From the NCBI GenBank assembly GCA_017694875.1, contig JADIMG010000058.1, forward strand, positions 1 through 42,692: 42,692 nucleotides of DNA, read 5' to 3'. Position numbers and translations under genes: made by a program. Positions 1 to 7,602 of this stretch are shown in pieces. The notes beneath the pieces were generated by a model that ran no database searches, was not told the DNA's origin, and saw nothing but the letters and a program-made list of their open reading frames with translations. Source of the DNA: Candidatus Gallipaludibacter merdavium. GTDB taxonomy: Bacteria; Bacteroidota; Bacteroidia; Bacteroidales; Paludibacteraceae. Positions within the stretch are counted from its first letter, which is position 1; each line of letters begins with the position of its first letter.

Positions 1-124
1 TGACAAAACCCACTTGCGTGACCTGTTCGACAAGACTAATTTCAATGATGTCAAAGATCTAAATGATCCCCTGATTCCGGGGCTTTTTGATTAATTGTTT
101 AACTCGTCCCATTTTAACGGGACA
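1..124 (+). mobile_element. right end of an insertion sequence (partial)
   Basis: The window opens inside an element that ends at about position 124. It holds the last 30 codons of a probable transposase (2-94) and then a terminal inverted repeat whose reverse complement starts TGTCCCGTTAAAA. A very similar 12-base start, TGTCCCGTAAAA, occurs at 42569 at the other end of the window. The short inverted repeat GTCCC/GGGAC (106-110, 119-123) lies at the tip. No target-site duplication could be identified from one end. The family (IS4-like is suspected) cannot be confirmed without the rest of the element. Confidence 0.6.
2..94 (+). CDS. transposase C-terminus (partial)
   Basis: An open frame enters from the left edge and stops at TAA 92-94. 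The visible peptide ends in DPLIPGLFD. It has no start in the window. Its position directly inside an IS-like terminal repeat supports a transposase tail, and the ending resembles IS4-type transposases of Bacteroidetes from memory only. The codons for the last residues also form a short C4/G4 hairpin followed by a T-run (68-88), which could stop transcription at the end of the element. The family is an inference. Confidence 0.5.
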   Translation, partial: DKTHLRDLFDKTNFNDVKDLNDPLIPGLFD

Positions 125-168
125 CTAATGAAATAGTACAATAAAAAATATGAATTCGTTCATAAGTA

Positions 169-405
169 TTATTGCATTGATTTTATCAATATAACAGCAT
201 AAATAATGAAAGCTACACCAATAACCAGAGCAAGCATTGACCACCTAAAGAAACTTTTATCTTTGCATTTATAGCCATATATTATACCGATTACTGAACA
301 GATACTTACTCCTATGGGTATTGAAAAAAAGCCTGTTGTCATGAAAAGCACTAGCATGATAACAGCCATAGCACCTATGATACTAGCTCTTGATATTTTA
401 TCCAT
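169..405 (-). CDS. small membrane protein of unknown function
   Basis: A 78-residue protein, starting at the ATG at 405 rather than at an upstream TTG. It has three hydrophobic stretches (about residues 8-25, 27-45 and 56-75) separated by short charged turns, including KCKDKSFFR, so it should sit in the inner membrane with two or three helices. I do not recognise a family. It lies alone between the IS end and the divergently transcribed rlmH. A weak promoter-like TATATTTA occurs upstream. Small size and lack of a recognisable family leave real doubt that it is expressed. Confidence 0.5.
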   Translation of the reverse strand: MDKISRASIIGAMAVIMLVLFMTTGFFSIPIGVSICSVIGIIYGYKCKDKSFFRWSMLALVIGVAFIIYAVILIKSMQ

Positions 406-566
406 ATACAATATGACTCAATTAAATAGGCCGTAAATATACAGAATATGGCTGAAACATATTATATAGATTCGCTTTTTTGCGCGTAGCAAATGTCCTG
501 GAAATGCTTCCCCTACTCAAATATAGAAGAAAATCACTACCTTTACACTTCCAAATCATCCTATAC

Positions 567-1040
567 ATGAAACTGACCTTTTTAGTGATTGGAAAGACGG
601 TAGATTCACATTTACAGGCACTTATCGGTGATTACCAGAAGCGGCTGGGCTTTTATATGCCTTTTGACTACATCTGCATTCCGGAATTGAAAAACACCAA
701 AAACCTTTCGGAAGCGGAACAAAAGGAAAAGGAAGGAGAACTGCTGCTGAAACAGTTGGCTACTTCTGATTATGTTGTGCTGCTCGATGAACACGGCAAG
801 GAATTCCGTTCGGTAGATTTTGCCAAATTCATTGAAAACAAAATACTGGCATCACAGAAAAATCTTGTGTTCGTTGTGGGAGGGCCTTACGGATTTTCGG
901 AGAGCGTATATAAACGTGCCAACGAAAAGCTGTCTTTATCGAAAATGACCTTTTCCCACCAAATGGTACGGCTGATATTTGTGGAACAGCTCTACCGGGC
1001 CATGACCATACTGAAAGGCGAACCTTATCATCACGAATAA
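567..1040 (+). CDS. rlmH: 23S rRNA pseudouridine1915 N3-methyltransferase
   Basis: RlmH is a SPOUT-class methyltransferase that uses S-adenosylmethionine to methylate N3 of pseudouridine 1915 in helix 69 of 23S rRNA, acting on assembled 70S ribosomes. The product is 157 residues, the usual length. The SAM-binding trefoil-knot motif VVGGPYGFS is present near residue 100, and the C-terminus KGEPYHHE is the family signature. The start is placed at ATG 567 (MKLTFLVIGKT). An in-frame TTG at 480 would add 29 residues that no RlmH has. The next gene begins 11 bases downstream, so the two are probably co-transcribed. Confidence 0.97.
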   Translation: MKLTFLVIGKTVDSHLQALIGDYQKRLGFYMPFDYICIPELKNTKNLSEAEQKEKEGELLLKQLATSDYVVLLDEHGKEFRSVDFAKFIENKILASQKNLVFVVGGPYGFSESVYKRANEKLSLSKMTFSHQMVRLIFVEQLYRAMTILKGEPYHHE

Positions 1041-1051
1041 AACCCAAGCTT

Positions 1052-4042
1052 ATGCAAACACCCAATATCAAGAAACTGTATTTCAAGGACACATCGTTTG
1101 TCAACCTGATGCAACACCGGGTCTATAATGTACTACTGCTAGGAAGCAAATACGATGTGTTTACCATAGAAGAGGACGGCCGTATAGAGGAACAGCTGTT
1201 CAACGAATATACATCGCTCAACCTGCGTTTCCCACCCCGCTTTACACTGGTATCGTCGGAAGAACATGCCAACAAGCTGCTCAAGAAACGGGAATTTGAC
1301 CTGATTATTTCTATGCCGAGCGGCGACAGCATCAACCCTTTTGAATGGGCCAAGAGCGTGAAACGCAACTACCCGAAAATCCCCATTGTGGTGCTCACTC
1401 CGTTCAGCCGGGCCGTATCGGAACGGATTTCGAAAGAAGACCTGTCGGCCATAGACTATGTGTTCAGCTGGTTAGGCAATTCGGAACTGCTGCTGGCCAT
1501 CATCAAACTGGTGGAAGACCAGATGAACGTGAAAGAAGACGTGAAGTCGGTGGGCGTGCAAACCATTCTGTTTGTGGAGGATTCCATCCACTTCTATTCT
1601 TCGCTCCTGCCCATGCTCTACAAACACGTGTTTGTACAATCACGCTCGTTTATGACGGAGGCGTTGAACGAACACGAACAAATGTTACGCATGAGAGGAC
1701 GGCCCAAAATTCTCCTGGCACGCAGCTATGAGGAAGCCATGAAGCTGTACAAGCGCTACGAAAACAACATGTTGGGTGTGATTACAGATGTAAGTTTCAA
1801 CAGAAGGGGCGTGAAAGACAAAGTGGCTGGCATACGCCTGTGCAAGGAAATCCGCTCGACCAACCGCTATATTCCGCTGATTGTGGAATCGACCGAAGAG
1901 AGCAACCGGGCTGCCGCCTACGAACAGGAAGCCGTATTTTTGAGCAAGATGTCGAAAACGCTGATACGCGATTTGCAGCAAGCCGTGACCGATAATTTCG
2001 GATTTGGCGATTTTGTGTTCAGCAATCCCCACAACGGCACCGTGGAATGCATAGTAAAAAATCTGAAAGACCTGCAAGTCAAGGTATTTGAGGTGAGCGA
2101 CGACACGCTCTACTATCATGTGGCACACAATCATATTTCCCGCTGGCTCTATTCGCGCGCCCTGTTTCCGCTGGCAGAGTTTCTGAAAAACATTGAAGTG
2201 TCTCAGTTCAAGGCTGAAAATGCGATGGACCAGGTAAGGCAATGCATTTTTGACGCCATTGTGAGCTACCGCCGCATCAAAAACCGCGGTGTGGTGGCTG
2301 TATTCCAAAAAGACCGCTTCGACCAATATTCCAATTTCGCCCGCATCGGTTCTGGTTCGATGGGCGGCAAAGGGCGCGGACTGGCCTTTATTGACGCTAT
2401 GATTAAGCGCAACTATACGCTGGAAGACATCGAGAACTCGAAGATTACCATACCCCGTACGGTGGTGCTGTGTACGGATGTGTTTACCGAGTTCATAGAG
2501 AAAAACAACCTGTATCCCGTAGGTCTGTCCGACCTGCCGGATGAAGAGATATTGGCCCGTTTCCTGAAAGCCTCGCTACCCAAGAAAGTATTGTCGGATT
2601 TGTTTGCATTTCTCGACACAGTACAATCGCCTATCGCTGTCCGCTCATCGAGCTTGCTGGAAGACTCTCACTACCAACCGTTTGCGGGAATTTATTCCAC
2701 TTATATGGTGCCTTATGTGGAAGGTAGCCGCACGCACCAGCTGATGTTGCTGAAAGAAGCCATCAAGGCGGTGTATGCCTCTGTGTATTACCGTGACAGC
2801 AAGGCCTATATGACCGCCACCAAGAATGTCATTGACGAAGAAAAAATGGCTGTGGTGCTGCAAGAAGTGTGCGGCACGCAACACGGCGACCGCTATTACC
2901 CGTCGTTTTCGGGCGTGGCGCGCTCGCTCAACTACTATCCGATTGGCGATGAAAAAGCGGAAGAGGGCATTGCCAACATTGCCATGGGATTGGGCAAATA
3001 CATCGTGGATGGCGGACAAACCTTACGCTTTTCGCCCAAACACCCGAACAATGTACTGCAAACGAGCACCATTGAAATGGCCCTGAAGGAGACACAAAGC
3101 TATTTCAATGCTCTCGACCTCAAGAACACGCATTTCTCGCCCCAAACCGACGACGGATTCAACCTGCTGAAACTTTCGGTGAAAGACGCTGAAAAAGACG
3201 GAACACTGCGCTACATCGCATCGACTTATGATTTCCACACTCAAACACTCTATCCGAACATTACCGAACCGGGCAGACGGGTAATAACCTTTGCCAACAT
3301 TCTGGAGCACAAGGTATTCCCACTGGCGGAAATTCTGGAAAAGCTGTTGGAAATCTCTCAACGGGAAATGGGACGCCCCATTGAGATTGAGTTTGCCGTG
3401 AATCTTGACTATTCCAAGGCACACAACCATACCTTCTACCTATTGCAGATACGCCCCATTGTGGACCAAAAGGAAATGGTGGACGAAACCATAGGCGATA
3501 TTCCTACCGACGAAACCATCCTGACCTCCAACAGTTCATTGGGACACGGAATATACAATGACATCTACGACATCGTATATGTGAAACCGGAACATTTCAA
3601 TTCGAGCAACAATGTCAAAATAGCCGAAGAAATTGGTGCGCTCAACCGCTGGATGACCGAAGCCAACCGCCCCTATGTGCTGGTGGGACCAGGCCGATGG
3701 GGCAGCAGCGACCATTGGTTAGGCATACCCGTGAAATGGCCGCAAATCAGCAATGCACGCATCATTGTGGAAGCGGGACAATCGGACTATCGCATTGACC
3801 CGAGCCAAGGCACACACTTCTTCCAAAACCTGACCTCGTTTGGCGTGGCCTATCTGACCATCAACCCCTATCGAAACGACGGCAGCTATAATCTGGAGTT
3901 TCTGAACAGCCAAGCGGCTGAACACGAAACGGACTTTATCCGCCATATCCATTTTGACCGCCCCATCATTGGCATGATTGACGGACGCAGCAGCAAAGGT
4001 GTAGTGCTAAAACCGCAGGAAGAAGAGCGTCAAGAGCGATAG
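1052..4042 (+). CDS. two receiver-like domains fused to PEP/pyruvate-binding domain
   Basis: A 996-residue cytoplasmic protein. Residues about 25-150 and 170-310 look like two response-regulator receiver folds. In the second, acidic residues in TILFVEDS (171-178) and D246 of ITDVSF occupy receiver positions; the first lacks an obvious phospho-acceptor. Residues about 430-820 form the PEP/pyruvate-dikinase N-terminal (ATP-grasp) domain, with GSGSMGGKGRGL (433-444) and PIAVRSSSLLEDS (527-539). PEP synthases and PPDK continue with a phosphohistidine swivel domain and a PEP-binding barrel; I find neither. Instead there is a tail with GPGRWGSSDHWLG. It is therefore unlikely to make PEP on its own and may be a signal-responsive phosphotransfer protein. 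It sits 11 bases after rlmH, and its 3' end overlaps the convergent gene by 13 bases. Confidence 0.85.
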   Translation: MQTPNIKKLYFKDTSFVNLMQHRVYNVLLLGSKYDVFTIEEDGRIEEQLFNEYTSLNLRFPPRFTLVSSEEHANKLLKKREFDLIISMPSGDSINPFEWAKSVKRNYPKIPIVVLTPFSRAVSERISKEDLSAIDYVFSWLGNSELLLAIIKLVEDQMNVKEDVKSVGVQTILFVEDSIHFYSSLLPMLYKHVFVQSRSFMTEALNEHEQMLRMRGRPKILLARSYEEAMKLYKRYENNMLGVITDVSFNRRGVKDKVAGIRLCKEIRSTNRYIPLIVESTEESNRAAAYEQEAVFLSKMSKTLIRDLQQAVTDNFGFGDFVFSNPHNGTVECIVKNLKDLQVKVFEVSDDTLYYHVAHNHISRWLYSRALFPLAEFLKNIEVSQFKAENAMDQVRQCIFDAIVSYRRIKNRGVVAVFQKDRFDQYSNFARIGSGSMGGKGRGLAFIDAMIKRNYTLEDIENSKITIPRTVVLCTDVFTEFIEKNNLYPVGLSDLPDEEILARFLKASLPKKVLSDLFAFLDTVQSPIAVRSSSLLEDSHYQPFAGIYSTYMVPYVEGSRTHQLMLLKEAIKAVYASVYYRDSKAYMTATKNVIDEEKMAVVLQEVCGTQHGDRYYPSFSGVARSLNYYPIGDEKAEEGIANIAMGLGKYIVDGGQTLRFSPKHPNNVLQTSTIEMALKETQSYFNALDLKNTHFSPQTDDGFNLLKLSVKDAEKDGTLRYIASTYDFHTQTLYPNITEPGRRVITFANILEHKVFPLAEILEKLLEISQREMGRPIEIEFAVNLDYSKAHNHTFYLLQIRPIVDQKEMVDETIGDIPTDETILTSNSSLGHGIYNDIYDIVYVKPEHFNSSNNVKIAEEIGALNRWMTEANRPYVLVGPGRWGSSDHWLGIPVKWPQISNARIIVEAGQSDYRIDPSQGTHFFQNLTSFGVAYLTINPYRNDGSYNLEFLNSQAAEHETDFIRHIHFDRPIIGMIDGRSSKGVVLKPQEEERQER

Positions 4043-4773
4043 GAACGAACCGCCTCTGCAAACGGAAGCATATCTTCAGGATGCGCCTCGAAATGGTTGC
4101 CGATAACCAATAAGTCGGCACCTGCCGAGAGCGCATTGTTGATTTGCTCTATGGTGCGTATGCCACCGCCAACAACCAAAGGAATGGAAAGTTCAGACGA
4201 TACCGCCTTTATAATCTCCGGTGAAACGGAAGTGAGGGCTCCACTACCCGCTTCGAGATAGACCATTTGCATGCCCAACAATTGGGCTGCCACAGCAGTG
4301 GCAACAACCATTTCCGGACAATCGGCCGGAAGCGGCTGCGTATGGCTCACCCGTTCGACCGCCGACAAGCGTCCACCGTCAATCAAAATATAGCCCGTGG
4401 GAATGACTTCGATGGACGAACGCTTGATAGCCATGGCCGCATTGACATGCTGACCGATAAGCAGGTCAGGATTTCTACCTGAAATAAGGGAGAGCAGCAA
4501 CAAAGCATCGGCATTGGGTGTAAACTGACGGGCATCGCCAGGAAAAAGAACAACAGGAAAAGACAGGTACTGCTTCAGCGTCCTGACCAAATTATCGACC
4601 GAGCCATCGACCACACTACCGCCCACAAAGACAAAATCGGGTCGAGCGTTCGAAATGCATTCGAACAGGGTTTGACCGACATTGGAACATTTGTCCGGGT
4701 CGAGCAACACCGCCAACATTTTCTGACCAGTCGCCTTTTTCTCTTGAATCAGTTGATAGATATTGTGTATCAT
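4030..4773 (-). CDS. geranylgeranylglyceryl phosphate synthase family protein
   Basis: A 247-residue TIM-barrel enzyme of the GGGPS/PcrB family, which joins a polyprenyl diphosphate to sn-glycerol-1-phosphate to make an ether lipid precursor. Visible motifs are LLDPDK near residue 23, FVGGSVVDG, LFPGDARQFTPNADA, TGYILIDGG, VYLEAGSGA and VVGGGIRT, the last two forming the phosphate-binding end of the barrel. Length matches bacterial group II enzymes of Bacteroidetes. The prenyl chain length cannot be read from the sequence. The start ATG overlaps the stop of the phosphopantetheinyl transferase gene (ATGA), so translation is probably coupled. Family assignment is firm; the physiological product in this organism is an inference. 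Confidence 0.92.
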   Translation of the reverse strand: MIHNIYQLIQEKKATGQKMLAVLLDPDKCSNVGQTLFECISNARPDFVFVGGSVVDGSVDNLVRTLKQYLSFPVVLFPGDARQFTPNADALLLLSLISGRNPDLLIGQHVNAAMAIKRSSIEVIPTGYILIDGGRLSAVERVSHTQPLPADCPEMVVATAVAAQLLGMQMVYLEAGSGALTSVSPEIIKAVSSELSIPLVVGGGIRTIEQINNALSAGADLLVIGNHFEAHPEDMLPFAEAVRSYRS

Positions 4774-5369
4774 AAAATACTATAGACCAATGCGTATTCT
4801 GCATTCAACATATATTTCATGGTCAGCCTTGCGCCACACGTCTTCAGTTGCAAAAAAAACGTTCCTCCGCCTACCGACAAGACAAAAGGCAAAACCGTCA
4901 TGGACGCACGGAAATCGACCAAAGTGTCGCCGTATATCTTGTAGGCAGCCTCTTTGGCACACCAGACCAGATGCATCACGGTTTTATCATGTGGCAGGGA
5001 AGCCAGCTCCTCCGTATTCATGAAACGCGGCGACAAAGCAAGCATTCTATCGGAAAAGCATTCCAAATCGATGCCAATGGGGCGGCTGTCGTGCAAAGCC
5101 ACACATACCCAATCATGGGAATGGGAAATGCTGATATAACGCCCGTCAGTGAGGATTGGCTTTCCGCTTTCCTCATAAGCAAGTCCCGTCACATTGGCCT
5201 GCTGCAAGAGCAAACGCACAGCCAAACGCTCCTTGCGCCGTTGCTGCGAACGGGAAGCAGGTACGTCTACCTGCGGCAAAAGTACCTCCAGCTCTTCTAC
5301 GGATTCCTGGATATGCCACACATAGACAGCACATCCCATTTCCGGTGAAAAGCAGGAATGGAAAGGCAT
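4770..5369 (-). CDS. 4'-phosphopantetheinyl transferase superfamily protein
   Basis: This enzyme moves phosphopantetheine from coenzyme A onto a serine of a carrier protein, activating acyl or peptidyl carrier domains. The Sfp/AcpT-type signature is present: GIDLE (Asp101 and Glu103) and WCAKEAAYKIYG (Lys139, Glu140), with a SISHSHDW motif near residue 82. At about 199 residues it is close to the Sfp-type size. The ATG at 5369 is preferred; a TTG three codons upstream (5378) would overlap the previous stop and is possible. It lies in the middle of an overlapping three-gene operon between a surface-type lipoprotein and a GGGPS-family enzyme. No carrier protein is encoded in the window, so the target is unknown. 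Confidence 0.88.
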   Translation of the reverse strand: MPFHSCFSPEMGCAVYVWHIQESVEELEVLLPQVDVPASRSQQRRKERLAVRLLLQQANVTGLAYEESGKPILTDGRYISISHSHDWVCVALHDSRPIGIDLECFSDRMLALSPRFMNTEELASLPHDKTVMHLVWCAKEAAYKIYGDTLVDFRASMTVLPFVLSVGGGTFFLQLKTCGARLTMKYMLNAEYALVYSIL

Positions 5370-5374
5370 CTCAA

Positions 5375-6886
5375 TCAACGGAATTTAGGGTCCACTACAA
5401 TAGAGGTTGCCTGTACTGAGGAGAAATATTGCGGTTCTTCAATCAGCACATTGTTGTCAGTAGCCATCAGGCGACAGCTTTTCACACCCTCTGAATCAGT
5501 AAAGAAAAGTTTGTCAGACTGATTGTCGATATAGATGCCACCCGTACAATCTTCTGTAATTCTGCGCGGATTGCGTCCGTCAATATTGGCGACCCACAAA
5601 CCGGCATTGGCCGACGAATTGTCTATGAAATAGATTTTACGGTTGATTTCATCCAAGGCGAAATTTGCCACGGAATAATCCGCCAAAATATGTCCTACTG
5701 TAGGGGCTGGCGTATCGTCAGTAGCAGGTTCGCCCAGTATATCGTCAGAGGTAAAACGGTAAATGCCTTTCCCGCTTCCATATTTAGCCCAGAAATAGGT
5801 ATCGGCATAAATGGCAATACCGCCTGTTGGCTGTCCGGTAGCGAGCCCCTTGTTGAAATAGCCGAGGTGTGAAGCCTGTAGCAAATAGTATTCATAGGTT
5901 TCCTGTGCAGTTGCATTCCAGGAAAATTCCTTGTTTCTTACAGATACAGGTGCCTTATATATGAAATCATCGTAATCCGCCCAATAAATGTAGTTGCTCC
6001 GCACCATGCCACGATAGAAGCTGTAACGGGGGTGCTGGGTGGTTGTGAGAACATTTTCCTGTGTAGCCGCTGTCAGATTGACTGCCACTATGCGTCCGTC
6101 ACTCTGCATGTCGTCCGTCCATTCGTCAGGTGAAACATGAGAGCCGGCATCAAACACATACAACACATCATTATAGACGGCCGTAGAAGCGACATGATGA
6201 AATTGCGTATCCATCCATTTGGAAGCCTCCTCCAAACCATTGGTATACAGACGCTGCCTCCACAGGTTTCCGTCGCCATCGACCATCACCACAGAAGGTG
6301 CCGGCACATCGTGAACATATAATTCGTGCGACAGATTGTAAACCGAATCGCCCACCGTAACCGTGAGCAGAACGGTTTCCGTCGTGTTGGTCTTGTTGAA
6401 GAACAGGTTAACGCGGGCATCGTCGGACTTGTGCTCTTCGTCTATCTGGTCGGAAACAGCATTTTCAGAGAAGGTCCAATCATAGGTCACTTTTCTATAA
6501 TAGGGATTATATACCAGCACTGACAGCGTAAAAGGCTCATAATACTTCACCGCATCCACACTGGCAGTTATCACTGGAACTGTATCATAAACAATGATTT
6601 CCTTTGTGCGTATATAATTATCGTTGGAATCGACCCGCAACGTAACGGAATATACCCCTGGAGCTCTATAGATCTTAGAGGGGTTTTTACTGGTAGAAGT
6701 GGTAGCGTCGCCAAAAGTCCAGTTCCAATACTCACCTTCCGTAGTGGTATTTGTAAACGTAATCGTCTGTCCGGCTCTAGGCTGTTCCGGGTCATAGGTA
6801 AAATCTGGAACAATTTTCTTCTTGCAAGCGACAAACGCCACAACGAGCAGAACGGAAATAAGGAAATAGAATTTGCGTATCGGCAT
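5375..6886 (-). CDS. PKD-domain lipoprotein with beta-propeller-like C-terminus
   Basis: A 503-residue predicted lipoprotein. The N-terminal signal ends in a lipobox at Cys21 (VAFVAC) followed by KKK. A PKD domain follows at about residues 28-100, with the hallmark WNWTFGD and a YSVTLRV strand, and a second Ig-like segment at about 105-195 (YDWTF). The rest, about 200-503, contains repeated strand patterns such as YIYWADYDD, RKIYFIDN, GLWVANIDG and DKLFFTDSEG that resemble YWTD/NHL propeller blades. Such proteins usually bind ligands at the cell surface; no enzyme motif is visible. It is the first gene of the operon with the phosphopantetheinyl transferase and the GGGPS-family enzyme. Confidence 0.85.
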   Translation of the reverse strand: MPIRKFYFLISVLLVVAFVACKKKIVPDFTYDPEQPRAGQTITFTNTTTEGEYWNWTFGDATTSTSKNPSKIYRAPGVYSVTLRVDSNDNYIRTKEIIVYDTVPVITASVDAVKYYEPFTLSVLVYNPYYRKVTYDWTFSENAVSDQIDEEHKSDDARVNLFFNKTNTTETVLLTVTVGDSVYNLSHELYVHDVPAPSVVMVDGDGNLWRQRLYTNGLEEASKWMDTQFHHVASTAVYNDVLYVFDAGSHVSPDEWTDDMQSDGRIVAVNLTAATQENVLTTTQHPRYSFYRGMVRSNYIYWADYDDFIYKAPVSVRNKEFSWNATAQETYEYYLLQASHLGYFNKGLATGQPTGGIAIYADTYFWAKYGSGKGIYRFTSDDILGEPATDDTPAPTVGHILADYSVANFALDEINRKIYFIDNSSANAGLWVANIDGRNPRRITEDCTGGIYIDNQSDKLFFTDSEGVKSCRLMATDNNVLIEEPQYFSSVQATSIVVDPKFR

Positions 6887-6955
6887 ATAATTACAGATTA
6901 CAACTCTCTTGCCCCTAAGGGCAATCTCAGATTATACGTACTAACAATTAACGGA

Positions 6956-6986
6956 CAAAGTTACTATAAATAATCTGAATGACCAA
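6956..6986 (-). promoter_or_regulatory. bacteroidetal promoter for the PKD lipoprotein operon
   Basis: On the minus strand a TAACTTTG (6963-6956) matches the -7 consensus TAnnTTTG. A TTG (6986-6984) lies 20 nt upstream in the -33 position. The predicted leader is about 60 nt and includes a perfect 6-bp hairpin with a tetraloop (TTGCCC/GGGCAA, 6909-6924). Confidence 0.6.
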
Positions 6987-7137
6987 TTTAGCCCCTACCG
7001 CTGTTATACTTTATAAGAAAAACAGCAAGATAGGAATCTTTTTTAACCACAAGGGGTCATTGGGCTGTAAGATATGTGAAAGACTGGACGGATGAGGATG
7101 ATTGCTCCAAGGCGGATGCATCTGAAGCAAAGGGGGC

Positions 7138-7185
7138 TATAAAAAACGTGGAAATGCCGTTCATCACTGAAGGACATTTCCACGT
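7138..7185 (-). terminator. rho-independent terminator of the 82-residue protein gene
   Basis: An 11-bp perfect stem (7146-7156 pairs with 7175-7185) with an 18-nt loop is followed on the minus strand by a T-run. It lies 22 bases after the stop at 7208. Confidence 0.8.
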
Positions 7186-7207
7186 AGACGTTTAGTACTA
7201 AAGAAAG

Positions 7208-7456
7208 TTACACGTTTTTATTTTCCCATGCAATGCGAAGAGCAACCTCCAAAATTTTAGTATCATCGAGCATTACAAGCCCGCCGTCCGGTCCGGGTTC
7301 AATATGGAATCCAACACCATCTGCCCTCTTGCCCCCGAAATAGCATCTTACTTCATCGGCATCAATGCCAAGCTCTTTAGCAATTGCTTCCATGCTACCA
7401 CTTGGTAGGCTGTCTTTCACCTTGCGCAGTTCATTAAATGTGATGGTCTTCGTCAT
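7208..7456 (-). CDS. small HTH-like DNA-binding protein
   Basis: An 82-residue soluble protein. Residues about 8-45 read as a helix-turn-helix region (LRKVKDSLPSGS then IAKELGIDADEVRCYFGG), followed by a short beta part with HIEPGPDGG and LDDTKILEVAL. Similar stand-alone proteins are common in Bacteroides and are usually annotated as DNA-binding; the binding site and target are unknown. The gene is monocistronic, with its own likely promoter (TTG, 19 nt, TATATTTA at 7533-7504) and a strong terminator. The absence of any other domain fits a small regulator. Confidence 0.75.
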   Translation of the reverse strand: MTKTITFNELRKVKDSLPSGSMEAIAKELGIDADEVRCYFGGKRADGVGFHIEPGPDGGLVMLDDTKILEVALRIAWENKNV

Positions 7457-7503
7457 AGCTTCAAATATTTAAGGTTCGTACTAATGTTGTTTCAATTTCG
7501 CTC

Positions 7504-7533
7504 TAAATATAGTGCTTTTCTTTTAATAGGCAA
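7504..7533 (-). promoter_or_regulatory. likely promoter of the small HTH-like gene
   Basis: Minus-strand TATATTTA (one mismatch to TAnnTTTG) at 7511-7504 with TTG at 7533-7531, 19 nt apart, about 50 nt upstream of the start codon. Confidence 0.4.
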
Positions 7534-7602
7534 TACACTAAGAGTGATTATGTTATTAAAAAAAACAAATTGCGTTCTTGTCGTTTGATAATCAAGTTCA
7601 TA

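Larger units (their letters stand above)
6887..7207. other. intergenic region with promoter and terminator
   Basis: No credible gene is seen in these 321 bases. The left part holds the promoter and the leader hairpin of the PKD lipoprotein operon, and the right end holds the terminator of the small HTH-like gene. I see nothing specific in the stretch of about 140 bases between them. Confidence 0.6.

Noticed and set aside
480-566. An upstream extension of rlmH from a TTG
   Set aside because: It would add 29 residues with no counterpart in RlmH; the ATG at 567 gives the standard 157-residue protein.
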